DNA of 64,000 bases from Bradyrhizobium iriomotense (GTDB taxonomy: Bacteria > Pseudomonadota > Alphaproteobacteria > Rhizobiales > Xanthobacteraceae), in NCBI RefSeq assembly GCF_030160715.1, contig NZ_BSOW01000017.1, positions 1 through 64,000 of the forward strand. Reading direction: 5' to 3'. How positions within the stretch are numbered: position 1 is the first letter of the stretch; every line of letters starts with the position of its first letter. The notes below the pieces were generated by a model that was given only the letters and a program-made list of their open reading frames with translations, did no database searches and was not told the origin of the DNA. Position numbers and translations under genes: made by a program. Shown piece after piece: positions 24,926 to 33,000 of this stretch.

Positions 24926-26374
24926 ATGCGCTACCTCACCATCCTTCTTTCCCTGATCTGCATGGCGTTGTCGGTCAGCGCCGCGAAGGCCGACCGTCGA
25001 GTCGCCTTCGTGGTCGGCAACGGCGCCTACAAGAACGTCGCGCAATTGCCGAATCCGCCGATCGACGCCAAGGCGATGGCGGCGACGCTGCGCAACGTCG
25101 GCTTCGAGGTGATCGAAGGGTCCAACCTCAGTCGCGACCAGATGACGGAAAAGCTGCTGGACTTCGGCCGCAAGGCGCAGGGCTCCGACATCGCGGTGTT
25201 CTATTACGCCGGCCACGGCATTGCGGTCGGCGGCACCAACTACCTGCTGCCGGTCGATGCCGACATCAAGTCTGAGATGGACGTCAAGCTCGGCGCCGCC
25301 ATCAACATCGACCTGACGCTCGACCAGACCATGGGCGATGCCAAGGTCAAGCTGGTGTTCCTCGACGCCTGCCGCGACAATCCCTTTGCCGCCAAGATCA
25401 AGTCGAACTCTGCCACCCGCAGCGTCAACGTGCAGAGCGGCCTTGCCGAGATGAAGTCCGGTGAAGGAACGCTGATCGCGTTCGCCACCGGGCCCGGCCA
25501 GACCGCGCTGGACGGCCAGGAGGGCAACAACAGCCCGTTCACCCGCGCGCTGATCGACAACATCACCAAGCCCGGCATGGAGATCCAGCAGGCGATGACG
25601 TCGGTGCGCGCCCAGGTCAACGAGGAGACCCACAAGGGTCAGCTTCCCTGGGGCCACACCAACCTGATCGGCGCTGTCTACCTCAATCCGTCGCAGCAGG
25701 GCCAGCAGGTGGCCAACGCGGCGCCGACAGCGACGGGCCCGGCCCCGGCCGCAGCAAGCGGCAATACCGATGCGGCCAATGTCGAGCTCGAGTACTGGCG
25801 CTCGGTGAAGGAATCCAACAAACCGGAAGAGCTCAACGCTTATCTGTCCGCCTATCCGAACGGCCAGTTCAAGGCCCTGGCGCTGGCGCGGCTGGCGGCC
25901 ATCAAGAGCGGACCGTCGACGACAACCCGCAACCTCAATGCCGGCGTCGATCCCGCGACCTTCACGGACGAGGCGACCCAGCTCACCGAGGACCAGGTCG
26001 GGCTCGACAAGGGCACGCGCCGCGATGTGCAGCGTCGACTGACCGCGCTTGGTTTCGACACCAAGGTGACCGGGGTGTTCGATGATGGGACCCGCAGCGT
26101 GATCAAGCGCTGGCAGGCCGCGCGCGGCTATCCGGACTCCGGCTACTTCAATAAGCTCCAGCACAAGGCGCTGCTCTCCGAGATCGTGGCGACGACCGCC
26201 CCGACGGCCAGTAGCGGCAACTCCAGCCAGCAGCCTCCTCGTCGCGCGCCCAGCAACACTGCCAGCGCGCCTGCTCCCGCACCCGTCCAGCGCAGCGGCG
26301 GCGGAGACGCCGCCGGCGCAGCCTTCATCGGCGGTGTCATGGGCGGCGTGGTCGGCGGCATGTTGCGCCGGTAA
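24926..26374 (+). CDS. Exported caspase-like (C14) protein with peptidoglycan-binding domain
   Basis: A 482-residue protein. After the signal peptide (MRYLTILLSLICMALSVSAA) comes a caspase p20 domain, RRVAFVVGNGAYKNVAQLPN, with the catalytic His in FYYAGHGIA (97) and Cys in LVFLDACRD (149). A helical segment near 300-340 (WRSVKESNKPEELNAYLSAY) resembles the SEL1/TPR-like links seen in the family. A peptidoglycan-binding_1 fold follows (DVQRRLTALGFDTKVTGVFD, SVIKRWQAARGYP) at about 385-430. The tail is a glycine-zipper patch (GGVMGGVVGGMLRR). Probably a periplasmic cysteine peptidase of unknown substrate. A palindrome and a terminator bracket it. Confidence 0.85.
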   Translation: MRYLTILLSLICMALSVSAAKADRRVAFVVGNGAYKNVAQLPNPPIDAKAMAATLRNVGFEVIEGSNLSRDQMTEKLLDFGRKAQGSDIAVFYYAGHGIAVGGTNYLLPVDADIKSEMDVKLGAAINIDLTLDQTMGDAKVKLVFLDACRDNPFAAKIKSNSATRSVNVQSGLAEMKSGEGTLIAFATGPGQTALDGQEGNNSPFTRALIDNITKPGMEIQQAMTSVRAQVNEETHKGQLPWGHTNLIGAVYLNPSQQGQQVANAAPTATGPAPAAASGNTDAANVELEYWRSVKESNKPEELNAYLSAYPNGQFKALALARLAAIKSGPSTTTRNLNAGVDPATFTDEATQLTEDQVGLDKGTRRDVQRRLTALGFDTKVTGVFDDGTRSVIKRWQAARGYPDSGYFNKLQHKALLSEIVATTAPTASSGNSSQQPPRRAPSNTASAPAPAPVQRSGGGDAAGAAFIGGVMGGVVGGMLRR

Positions 26375-26394
26375 GACGCAGCGCACGACCAAAT

Positions 26395-26424
26395 AAAAAA
26401 GCCCGGCTCGCGCCGGGCTTTTTC
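26395..26424 (+). terminator. Rho-independent terminator after the caspase-like gene
   Basis: GCCCGGC/GCCGGGC stem around TCGC, with A-run before and CTTTTTCTT after, so it can work in both directions. Confidence 0.85.
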
Positions 26425-26526
26425 TTTCTCGCGTCCCCTCTTCGCAGAGCCGCTCTGCTGCGGAGCGGCTTGTTGCGGAGTTTGGGTCCAGGCCGCGATG
26501 GCGCCGGAGCGAGGAGCGCTGCCAAG

Positions 26527-26621
26527 CAAATTCTGAAAAACAACCCCATGCAAAGGCGAAGAACCGCGCGCGGCACGTTTACTGATTTTACGAATTCGTT
26601 TGACGCGTCGGGCAAATCAGG
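26527..26621 (-). repeat. Dispersed repeat, copy B
   Basis: The reverse complement of copy A at 20565-20660 at both ends: TGATTTGCCCGACGCGTCAA and CTTTGCATGGGGTTGTTTTT are shared, while the centre differs. Confidence 0.6.
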
Positions 26622-26728
26622 GGTAAAAGATCATCATCGGATACTGCGCGGAGGCGTCGGGTTGCGCCGGTGATGGGTCGCGCTTCGCTCTGTCCAAGCC
26701 GCAACCGTTGGCGAGCCCATCTCCACAT

Positions 26729-26808
26729 CGTTACTGCGAACGCAGTGAAGCAATCCGGTCTGTCTCCGCGTAAAGATTCTGGATTGCTTCGCTGCGCTCG
26801 CAATGACG
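26729..26808. repeat. Palindromic repeat of Bradyrhizobium type
   Basis: Arms 26729-26756 and 26781-26808 are complementary at 24 of 28 positions, for example GCGAACGCAGTGAAGCAATCC against GGATTGCTTCGCTGCGCTCGC. From memory, elements with ATTGCTTCGCTGCGCTCGCA are highly repeated between genes of this genus. Confidence 0.7.
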
Positions 26809-26847
26809 AAGTGAGGGCGGCTTCCAAATCTCAGGCCGAATTGGGAG

Positions 26848-27608
26848 AATTACGGTGACAGTGCATTGAATTGACAGCCTGCTCTCTCGCATGCATGCTG
26901 CGGCATGGCCCGTCTCGCCCGTGTCGTCATCCCCGGTTATCCGCACCACGTCACCCAGCGCGGCAACGGCCGGGCTCGCACGTTCTTTGGCGATGACGAC
27001 TATGCGCTCTATCGCGACCTGCTTGCGGCGAATTGCAAAGCCGCCGGCGTCGAGGTGTGGGCGTGGTGCCTGATGCCGAACCACGTGCATCTCGTCCTGG
27101 TTCCCTCTGATCCCGACGGACTGCGCCGCGCCCTCGCGCGCGTGCATCGGTCCTATGCCGGCACGATCCAGGCGCGGCGCAAACGCACCGGGCATTTCTG
27201 GCAAGGGCGGTTCGGCGCGGTTGCCATGGACGAAGAACATCTGGCGGCGGCGCTGCGCTACGTGTCGCTCAACCCGGTGCGGGCCCGGCTGGTGCAGCGC
27301 GCGCAGGATTGGCGTTGGTCGAGCACGCGCGCGCATCTGCGCGGCAAGGACGACGGGGTGACCGAGCTGGCGCCGGTCAGGGACCGCTTCCCACGCTTCG
27401 CCGATCTGCTCGACGAGGAGCCAGAGGCCGACCTGTTCGCCCAGCTACGCGCAGCCGAGAGCATCGGCCGGCCGCTCGGAAGCGACCGCTTCATCGCCCG
27501 CCTCGAGCGATTGACCGGGCGCCCCCTCAAGCCCGCCAAGCGTGGACCGAAGCCTCAGAGCGACCACGACGGCAATGGCGAGTAATTTTGTGCACTGTCA
27601 CCGTAATT
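26848..27608 (+). mobile_element. REP-associated transposase unit, bounded by an 18-bp inverted repeat
   Basis: AATTACGGTGACAGTGCA (26848-26865) and its exact reverse complement at 27591-27608 flank one transposase gene. The unit has inserted in, or replaced the 5' part of, an RHS gene whose reading frame resumes just after the right end. Two related half-sites (AATTACGGTGACA at 30295-30307 and AATTGCGGTGACA at 30345-30357) lie before a decayed second transposase. Confidence 0.8.
26905..27585 (+). CDS. REP-associated tyrosine transposase (RAYT)
   Basis: A 226-residue Y1-transposase of the RAYT/IS200-like class. MARLARVVIPGYPHHVTQRG is the usual start; the HUH pair is in CLMPNHVHLVLVP (H-V-H); the region YAGTIQARRKRTGHFWQGRF and AALRYVSLNPVRA belongs to the family signature, with the catalytic Tyr in LRYVSLNP. 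A helical C-terminus follows (RLERLTGRPLKP). RAYTs cut and move single-stranded REP hairpins and are often kept as single copies. It lies inside a perfect 18-bp inverted repeat that is its probable substrate. Confidence 0.9.
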   Translation: MARLARVVIPGYPHHVTQRGNGRARTFFGDDDYALYRDLLAANCKAAGVEVWAWCLMPNHVHLVLVPSDPDGLRRALARVHRSYAGTIQARRKRTGHFWQGRFGAVAMDEEHLAAALRYVSLNPVRARLVQRAQDWRWSSTRAHLRGKDDGVTELAPVRDRFPRFADLLDEEPEADLFAQLRAAESIGRPLGSDRFIARLERLTGRPLKPAKRGPKPQSDHDGNGE

Positions 27609-29311
27609 CTTATACTTACGAGAATACGACGAGCCGGCTCAAGTCGGTGCTCGACGCGCTGGGCCAGACCAAGCAGTACGGCTATGCACAGGACAACCTG
27701 CTGACGAGCATCGTCTATTTGAATGCGGTGAACACGACGCCCAACGTCTCCTTCACCTACGATCCCTACTTCACGCGCCGAACGTCGATGATCGACGGAA
27801 CCGGCACTACGACATACGCATACGTTCCCGTCGGAAGCCCCGGCGCTCTCCAATTGCAGCAGGAGAGTGGGGCTCTTGCCAACAGCGCGATCGCTTACAG
27901 CTATGATGCGCTCGGGCGGCGCGCGGCGCGCAACGTCGCGGGCGCTGGCGCGGAGACCTTTGGTTACGATTCGATCGGACGGCTGACAAGCCACACCAGC
28001 GATCTCGGCGCGTTCACGCTAAGCTACCTTGGGCAGACCAGCCAGATCACACTGCGGCAACTGGCAAGCAGCACCCTCTCAACAACTTTGAGCTATCTTC
28101 CGAACAGTGAAGACCGACGCCTTTCCAGCATCGCCAATACAGGGCTGACTTCGGGGCAATTCTCGACTTACGGCTACTCAACAACGCCGGAGAACTTCAC
28201 CAGCGCCATCAGTGAGACCAGTGACAGCGGGGCGGTCTATCCGAGTGCGCTGACACAGACCGCGAGCTACAACAATCTCAATCAGCTCACTGACCTCTCT
28301 GGACAGGCCCTCACCTTCGATGCCGATGGCAATCTGCTGTCGGACGGGCAGCGCAACTACAGTTGGGACGCCGAGAACCGGTTGATCGGCATTGCCTATC
28401 TCGGGCAATCGGGCAAGCAGACGGCTTTCACTTACGATGGCTTGAGCCGGCGTACCGCGATCACGAGTACGCCTGCCGGGGGAAGCGCGACAACAACCTC
28501 CTATCTGTGGTGCGGAAGCGCTATTTGTCAGGCCCGCAATGCGAGCAACACTTCTACGCGTGGATACTACGCCGAAGGCGAATTCGTTCCAGGGACGCCT
28601 GTGCAGTTCTTTTACTACGGACTGGACCAGATTGGCACGGCAAGGCGGGTGTTCGCTAGCACCAGCAGCGCACCTGCTTATGGCTACGATCCTTATGGCC
28701 GCGCCCTGCAAAGCACAACACCGCTCACCGACTTCAACTACGCAGGCATGTTCTACAATGCCGAAAGCGGGCTTTATCTCACACAATATCGCGCCTATGA
28801 TCCAGCCGCTGGCCGATGGTTGACCCGCGATCCTGCAGGAGAAAGCACAGACTCAACAGCCAATCTTTACGGCTACGTCGAGGGAGATCCCATCGGACAT
28901 AGGGATCCCCAAGGTCTGACTGGCGGAACGATTGCGATCGGGGTCGAGATCGGCAGTGGAGCCGGACCGGTAGGGGCAATCGTTGGTGGCATCGTCGGGG
29001 CTGCGTTGGGCGCGGCCGCGATCTACGCTGCGAGACCAGCACCTGAAAATGCCAACGATCCCAATGGACCGAAGGCTCCTGGCAAGCCTGGCGAGGCTGA
29101 AGGATTTTCTGATCCCAAAGACGGTGAGACGTGGGTACCAAATCCAAATCCCGGCCAGGGAGGTAGCAAGTATGGATGGCAGGACAACAAGGGGCGGGTG
29201 TGGTGTCCAACTGGACCAGCCCGCCGAGCTCACGGCGGGCCACACTGGGATGTTCAGCTACCGGGAGGCGGCTACGTGAATGTCCGCCCAGGACAGAATA
29301 TCAATGACTAG
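27575..29311 (+). CDS. RHS-repeat protein, 5' truncated, with polymorphic toxin tip
   Basis: A 578-codon frame whose RHS part starts just after the transposase end. It holds YD-repeat strands (YAYVPVGSPG, YSYDALGRRAAR, FDADGNLLSDG), the core marker TSYLWCGSAICQARN and the closing YLTQYRAYDPAAGRWLTRDP, ending in HRDPQGLTGG at about residue 455. The remaining 120 residues are the variable tip: a glycine-rich membrane-like linker (GAIVGGIVGAALGAAAIYAA), then ETWVPNPNPGQGG, YGWQDNKGRVW and AHGGPHWDVQLPGGGYVNV. The last part resembles the polymorphic toxin type 37 group, a predicted RNase. The N-terminus (export signal) is lost, so delivery is doubtful. Confidence 0.75.
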   Translation: MASNFVHCHRNSYTYENTTSRLKSVLDALGQTKQYGYAQDNLLTSIVYLNAVNTTPNVSFTYDPYFTRRTSMIDGTGTTTYAYVPVGSPGALQLQQESGALANSAIAYSYDALGRRAARNVAGAGAETFGYDSIGRLTSHTSDLGAFTLSYLGQTSQITLRQLASSTLSTTLSYLPNSEDRRLSSIANTGLTSGQFSTYGYSTTPENFTSAISETSDSGAVYPSALTQTASYNNLNQLTDLSGQALTFDADGNLLSDGQRNYSWDAENRLIGIAYLGQSGKQTAFTYDGLSRRTAITSTPAGGSATTTSYLWCGSAICQARNASNTSTRGYYAEGEFVPGTPVQFFYYGLDQIGTARRVFASTSSAPAYGYDPYGRALQSTTPLTDFNYAGMFYNAESGLYLTQYRAYDPAAGRWLTRDPAGESTDSTANLYGYVEGDPIGHRDPQGLTGGTIAIGVEIGSGAGPVGAIVGGIVGAALGAAAIYAARPAPENANDPNGPKAPGKPGEAEGFSDPKDGETWVPNPNPGQGGSKYGWQDNKGRVWCPTGPARRAHGGPHWDVQLPGGGYVNVRPGQNIND

Positions 29312-29319
29312 TAGGGCCA

Positions 29320-29613
29320 ATGATGAAAATCGTGATAAAGGAACCGGTGCCATTCTTTTCGGACGGTGATGAGGACTGCTTCTTCCACTGGCTGAAATCC
29401 ATCGACGCGGTGAAGGACTTTGTCGGAGGTCCCAGGGGCCTCGAGGTCACGCTGACAGACCCCGTCGATGACCCGAGTCTTCGGGAACTGATTGGGCTGT
29501 TGACCAGATACGGTCTCGACATGAAATGGCTGCGGAATCTTCGCACTGAGCAGAACGAAGGATGGTTCGCGAGCGAGAAGATGTATTGGCACGAATCGGT
29601 GTTCAAGGATTGA
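29320..29613 (+). CDS. Probable immunity protein for the RHS toxin tip
   Basis: A 97-residue cytoplasmic protein (MMKIVIKEPVPFFSDGDEDC, then WLKSIDAVKDFVGGPRGLEV, ending KMYWHESVFKD) that starts eight bases after the RHS stop. In RHS loci the gene directly after the toxin tip is nearly always its immunity gene. It is acidic and soluble, as expected for a toxin-binding antidote. I do not recognise the immunity family; the call rests on position and size. Confidence 0.65.
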   Translation: MMKIVIKEPVPFFSDGDEDCFFHWLKSIDAVKDFVGGPRGLEVTLTDPVDDPSLRELIGLLTRYGLDMKWLRNLRTEQNEGWFASEKMYWHESVFKD

Positions 29614-29646
29614 ACTGCATCACAATCGCAGTCTGCGCCGCCGACA

Positions 29647-29859
29647 ATGACGTCGTATCCATGGTGCAGCATCTACCAAGCCCGCCACGCAAGCAACGCT
29701 CCGACACGCGGTTACTGCATTGAAGGCGAGTTTCCGCTAGGTGGTATCGCGCAACCCTATTACGACAGGCCAGACCATTGGCTCGCGTTGCGCGGTCAAC
29801 ATTTTGGGGATTGGAGGCGAGTCTCAGAAAGAGGTTTTGCAGATACTGAACAACTTTAG
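29647..29859 (+). pseudogene. RHS core fragment
   Basis: The frame MTSYPWCSIYQARHASNAPT, then RGYCIEGEFPLGGIAQPYYD closely follows the RHS core at 28500-28640 (TSYLWCGSAICQARNASNTS, RGYYAEGEFVPGTPVQFFYY). The match ends near DRPDHWL, after which the frame runs out of phase. It is a leftover of a second RHS core, of the sort found in front of orphan toxin tips. Confidence 0.75.
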
Positions 29860-29877
29860 AATTGGAGGGAAATAAAG

Positions 29878-30252
29878 ATGAATCGCCGAGAGCTGATTGC
29901 GCGTCTCGGGCCTGGAGATCTGTTTCATGCGGCGTTTCCGAACGGGGCGGTGCGGATTTGCATTGTGACATCGATTGAGGATGCCGGTCTCTTTGCGAAG
30001 TCGATAACAACCCAGGAGGCATATTCCTTCGATCGCATGACTGGCGCTGGCGCCCCTGCCAAGGATGGTGCCGTTTGTACGATCGATTCCATCCATCCAC
30101 TTCCGACTGAAATCCGTTGCTGTCTTCGAGAAATCGACCAACGCAATGCGACGCGGCGCGGTCTCGACGCGTTGCGCCTGAGTGACGCGGAACAGCGAGC
30201 ACTTCTGGATGCGGGGTCGCTGTTCGAGAAGCATCCACTGCCCGCCGCTTGA
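29878..30252 (+). CDS. Orphan protein after an RHS fragment, possible immunity protein
   Basis: A 124-residue soluble protein with GGAGGG seven bases before the ATG. It reads MNRRELIARLGPGDLFHAAF, then SIDAGLFAKSITTQEAYSFD-like (VTSIEDAGLFAKSITTQEAY), RMTGAGAPAKDGAVC and ends SLFEKHPLPAA. It follows a decayed RHS core, so it may be an immunity gene kept after its toxin was lost. No family recognised. Confidence 0.5.
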   Translation: MNRRELIARLGPGDLFHAAFPNGAVRICIVTSIEDAGLFAKSITTQEAYSFDRMTGAGAPAKDGAVCTIDSIHPLPTEIRCCLREIDQRNATRRGLDALRLSDAEQRALLDAGSLFEKHPLPAA

Positions 30253-30381
30253 GACGTTTAGTTGCGATCTGATCGGCCGGTTGACGAACCACGTAATTAC
30301 GGTGACAAAGCTGGACTGCACCCCTAACTAAAGTGAGACACGCTAATTGCGGTGACAGGCATTTCGAGGATAACCTGTGGC

Positions 30382-30468
30382 ATGGCTCGTCTCGCCCGTG
30401 TCGTCATCCCCGCCACGTCACCCAGCGCGGCAACGGCCGCGCGCGCACGTTCTTCGAGGACAGCGATT
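30382..30468 (+). pseudogene. Remnant of a second RAYT transposase
   Basis: ATGGCTCGTCTCGCCCGTGT and the bases after it copy the start of the transposase at 26905, but 11 bases that code for GYPH are missing, which shifts the frame, and the match stops after about 90 bases. REP half-sites lie 24 and 75 bases upstream. It marks where another RAYT unit had been. Confidence 0.8.
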
Positions 30469-30509
30469 AAAGCGCGCTCCTCAAGGGTGAGGAGCGAAGC
30501 CTCAAAGCG

Positions 30510-30749
30510 TTACTTCCCCGCGGCCTTGCGCAGCGCCTCGTTGATGCGGTCCTGCCAGCCGGGGCCACCTTGCTGAAAAAATTCCAGCACGTCCTGATCG
30601 ATCCGTAAGCTGACCTGCTCCTTGATGCCGGGCGCCACGTTCTTCTTCGGCGGGGCCTCGGCGACCTTGGCAGTCACTTTCTTGAACGCGGCTTCGGCCT
30701 CCGTCCTCGCATCGCCCAGGGTCCGCGGCCGCCTCGGTTGATCCGCCAT
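30510..30749 (-). CDS. BrnA-like antitoxin-type protein
   Basis: A 79-residue protein whose C-terminus VSLRIDQDVLEFFQQGGPGW, then QDRINEALRKAAGK matches the ribbon-helix-helix end of BrnA-type antitoxins (SLRxDxDVLxxFxxxGxGxQxRINxxL). The N-terminus is basic and rich in Ala/Lys (EAEAAFKKVTAKVAEAPPKK). In BrnT-BrnA pairs a toxin lies just upstream; here cysK is there instead, ending four bases before this start. It is probably a DNA-binding orphan co-transcribed with cysK. Confidence 0.65.
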   Translation of the reverse strand: MADQPRRPRTLGDARTEAEAAFKKVTAKVAEAPPKKNVAPGIKEQVSLRIDQDVLEFFQQGGPGWQDRINEALRKAAGK

Positions 30750-30752
30750 GTG

Positions 30753-31730
30753 CTAAATTCCCTCAAACAGAGCAGTCGAAAGATAGCGCTCGGAGAACGA
30801 CGGCACCACCGCCAGGATGGTTTTTCCCGCAGCTTCCGGCCGCTTGCCGATCTGGAGCGCGGCTGCAATCGCCGCTCCCGAGGAGATGCCGCCCGGGATG
30901 CCCTCATGCCGCGCCAGTGCACGCGAGGTTTCGATCGCGGTCGTCGAGTTGACCTTCACGATCTCGTCGATCACCGAGCGATCGAGAATGTCGGGAATGA
31001 AGCCCGCGCCGATACCCTGGATCTTGTGCGGGGTGTGCTGACCGCCAGACAGAACCGGGCTCTCCTCCGGCTCGACGGCCACGACCCGCAGGGACGGCTT
31101 GCGGGGCTTGAGGACCTGGCCGACGCCTGTGATGGTGCCGCCGGTGCCGACGCCGGCGACGAAGAAATCGATATTGCCGCCGGTATCGTTCCAGATCTCC
31201 TCCGCGGTCGTGCGGCGGTGCACCTCGGGATTGGCGAGGTTCTTGAATTGCTGCGGCATCACCGAGTTCGGCGTCGTCTTCAACAGTTCTTCTGCGGCCG
31301 CGATCGCACCTTTCATGCCCTGGGCTGCCGGCGTCAGCACCAGCTCGGCGCCCAGAAAGGCGAGCATCTTGCGCCGCTCGATCGACATCGATTCCGGCAT
31401 CACGAGCTTGAGCCGGTAGCCGCGCGAGGCGGCAACGAAGGCGAGCGCGATGCCGGTATTGCCCGAGGTCGGCTCGATCAGCACAGTGTCCGGCTTGATG
31501 TGACCCGCCTTCTCCATGGCGATGATCATCGCCGCCCCGATGCGATCCTTCACGCTGGCGGCCGGGTTGAAATATTCGAGCTTGGCGAGGATGGTCGCGT
31601 TCACCCCTTGCAGGCCCGGCAGCCTGCGCAGCCGCACGATCGGCGTGTCGCCGAAAGCATCGACGATCGAGTCATAAACCCGGCCGCGGCCGGCAGAGTG
31701 CACTGCACTCGTGGTGGACGAAGCGTCCAT
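30753..31730 (-). CDS. cysK: Cysteine synthase A
   Basis: A 325-residue pyridoxal-phosphate enzyme that makes cysteine from O-acetylserine and sulfide. The cofactor lysine is in FNPAASVKDRIG (Lys 61); TSGNTG (88-93) binds the substrate carboxylate; AGVGTGGTITGVG is the phosphate loop; GIGAGFIPDILD and GGISSGAAIAAAL follow as in CysK. The length is normal. GGGAG precedes the ATG. A BrnA-like gene starts four bases after its stop, so they likely share a transcript. The longer frame upstream to 31829 is not family sequence. Confidence 0.92.
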   Translation of the reverse strand: MDASSTTSAVHSAGRGRVYDSIVDAFGDTPIVRLRRLPGLQGVNATILAKLEYFNPAASVKDRIGAAMIIAMEKAGHIKPDTVLIEPTSGNTGIALAFVAASRGYRLKLVMPESMSIERRKMLAFLGAELVLTPAAQGMKGAIAAAEELLKTTPNSVMPQQFKNLANPEVHRRTTAEEIWNDTGGNIDFFVAGVGTGGTITGVGQVLKPRKPSLRVVAVEPEESPVLSGGQHTPHKIQGIGAGFIPDILDRSVIDEIVKVNSTTAIETSRALARHEGIPGGISSGAAIAAALQIGKRPEAAGKTILAVVPSFSERYLSTALFEGI

Positions 31731-32162
31731 GATCAACTCCCTGTGGCGACAATGTGCGGGTGAATCGCGGTCTAGTTCGGTTGGTGGCAGCGTGTGACGA
31801 CACTCTAGCAACAATGCGACGCACGCCATATTCGCTGCGTCGCAAAATGCCTCTAACGTTAAATATCAGAAAATCCATGCATTGCGAGGATCTCTTTGTT
31901 TTCAACGGCTTCGCAAAAGCCCTTCAAACCACTTGATCGCCCTGGGCGCGGATCGCCGGCCGGACAAGCTGCGGCTGTCGGATCTGGGACCAGGCTTCCC
32001 TGCACGCCTGCGGCAGGCGCGGTGCGGACGTCCGGCCGGACTTCGACCAGGATGGGGTATCGGTAGCCTAGGAGCGATCAAGCGAAGCCGGACTTGAAAA
32101 TCTGACAGGAGCGCTTGCGTGCGGCGGAGGCTCCGCTCCAGTCGTCGAGCGCGGCGGGCCGA
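31731..32162. other. Intergenic region upstream of cysK
   Basis: About 430 bases with the cysK promoter somewhere near 31740-31830. No gene, RNA or repeat recognised. Confidence 0.35.
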
Positions 32163-32513
32163 CTATCGTCTCCGACGCGCCGGCGGCAGGACCGCAGGAA
32201 GGTCGCGCTGCCAGATCGTGCCATTATCGAACTGGATGAGCATGCCATCCGGCGAATAGACCGCACTCTGGTTGAATGCATCGATCCAGATCCGGCTTGC
32301 CGGCCAGTACCAGTCAGGCCAGGCGCGAGACGGCTGTCCCGCCTCGGTCAAAACATTAAGTTCGGTCCCGTTCTGGGTAATTTGAGCCGGGAGATTTCCT
32401 CGGCACATCTGAACGCATTTATAGACGCCGGTGAGATTGAGCGCTTGGGCCGATAAAGTCGTCGGCGCAAGTGCGGTCGTCACCACGGCAATAACGAGCG
32501 CCACGCATTTCAT
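32163..32513 (-). CDS. Exported protein, 116 residues
   Basis: MKCVALVIAVVTTALAPTTL with an LSA cleavage site forms the signal peptide. The mature part reads NLTGVYKCVQMCRGNLPAQI, then WYWPASRIWIDAFNQSAVYS: aromatic strands and a CxxxC pair. GGAG is eight bases before the ATG. No family recognised. Confidence 0.6.
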   Translation of the reverse strand: MKCVALVIAVVTTALAPTTLSAQALNLTGVYKCVQMCRGNLPAQITQNGTELNVLTEAGQPSRAWPDWYWPASRIWIDAFNQSAVYSPDGMLIQFDNGTIWQRDLPAVLPPARRRR

Positions 32514-32604
32514 ACAAATCACTCCGTTCGTTCAAATCATTGGGCGGGCCCAAATACATGGGTTGCCAGGCAGAGCGAGCCGCGCTCTCGCGACGTGAGC
32601 CGGC

Positions 32605-32979
32605 TCACTTCGAATTTCGATCCTTGCCTGCTCCCCTCAGCCGCGTCGCCGTTGACGGCGATTTCACCCACTCAGCCATCTGGATGCAGGTGAGAAGATC
32701 GACATAGCTCTGGCTTCCGCCGCTCGTGGCTTCCACTTCGCAGCTGTTGCGAAGCGAACTGGGGGCAGCGCCCCAGACCGTATTGAGTTGCTGCTGTGCA
32801 GTCGTCTCGTCGCGCATGCAGTCGGCAAAGCTCTGTGGCAGCGCGATCCCATTTGCCTTGTCGTCAGCTGTGGTCGCCTTGCACATCGCTTCCACCTTCA
32901 ATTCGGGGACGCGATCGGAGACGGGCACCACAAGCAACTGGCTTCCGAGGAGCGCTGCAGATACCGCCGCTATCATCAT
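32605..32979 (-). CDS. Exported protein, 124 residues
   Basis: Begins MMIAAVSAALLGSQLLVVPV, a hydrophobic start that would export it, then KVEAMCKATTADDKANGIAL, SFADCMRDETTAQQQLNTVW, LRNSCEVEATSGG, YVDLLTCIQMAEWV: four cysteines in a helical domain, likely two disulfides. AAGGAGG precedes the ATG. It follows the 33001-33321 gene by 21 bases on the same strand, and both may be driven from the FNR/FixK-type box at 33402. Confidence 0.65.
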   Translation of the reverse strand: MMIAAVSAALLGSQLLVVPVSDRVPELKVEAMCKATTADDKANGIALPQSFADCMRDETTAQQQLNTVWGAAPSSLRNSCEVEATSGGSQSYVDLLTCIQMAEWVKSPSTATRLRGAGKDRNSK

Positions 32980-33000
32980 GTTGACCTCCTTCAGGCCCCG

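Larger units (their letters stand above)
26375..26904. other. Repeat-rich intergenic stretch
   Basis: 530 bases between the caspase-like gene and the transposase. It holds the terminator (26395-26424), a dispersed repeat (26527-26621), a palindromic repeat (26729-26808) and the left end of the transposase REP pair (26848-26865). No gene. Confidence 0.5.

Noticed and set aside
30738..31763. 341-codon plus-strand frame opposite cysK
   Set aside because: Antisense shadow of a firmly identified cysK.
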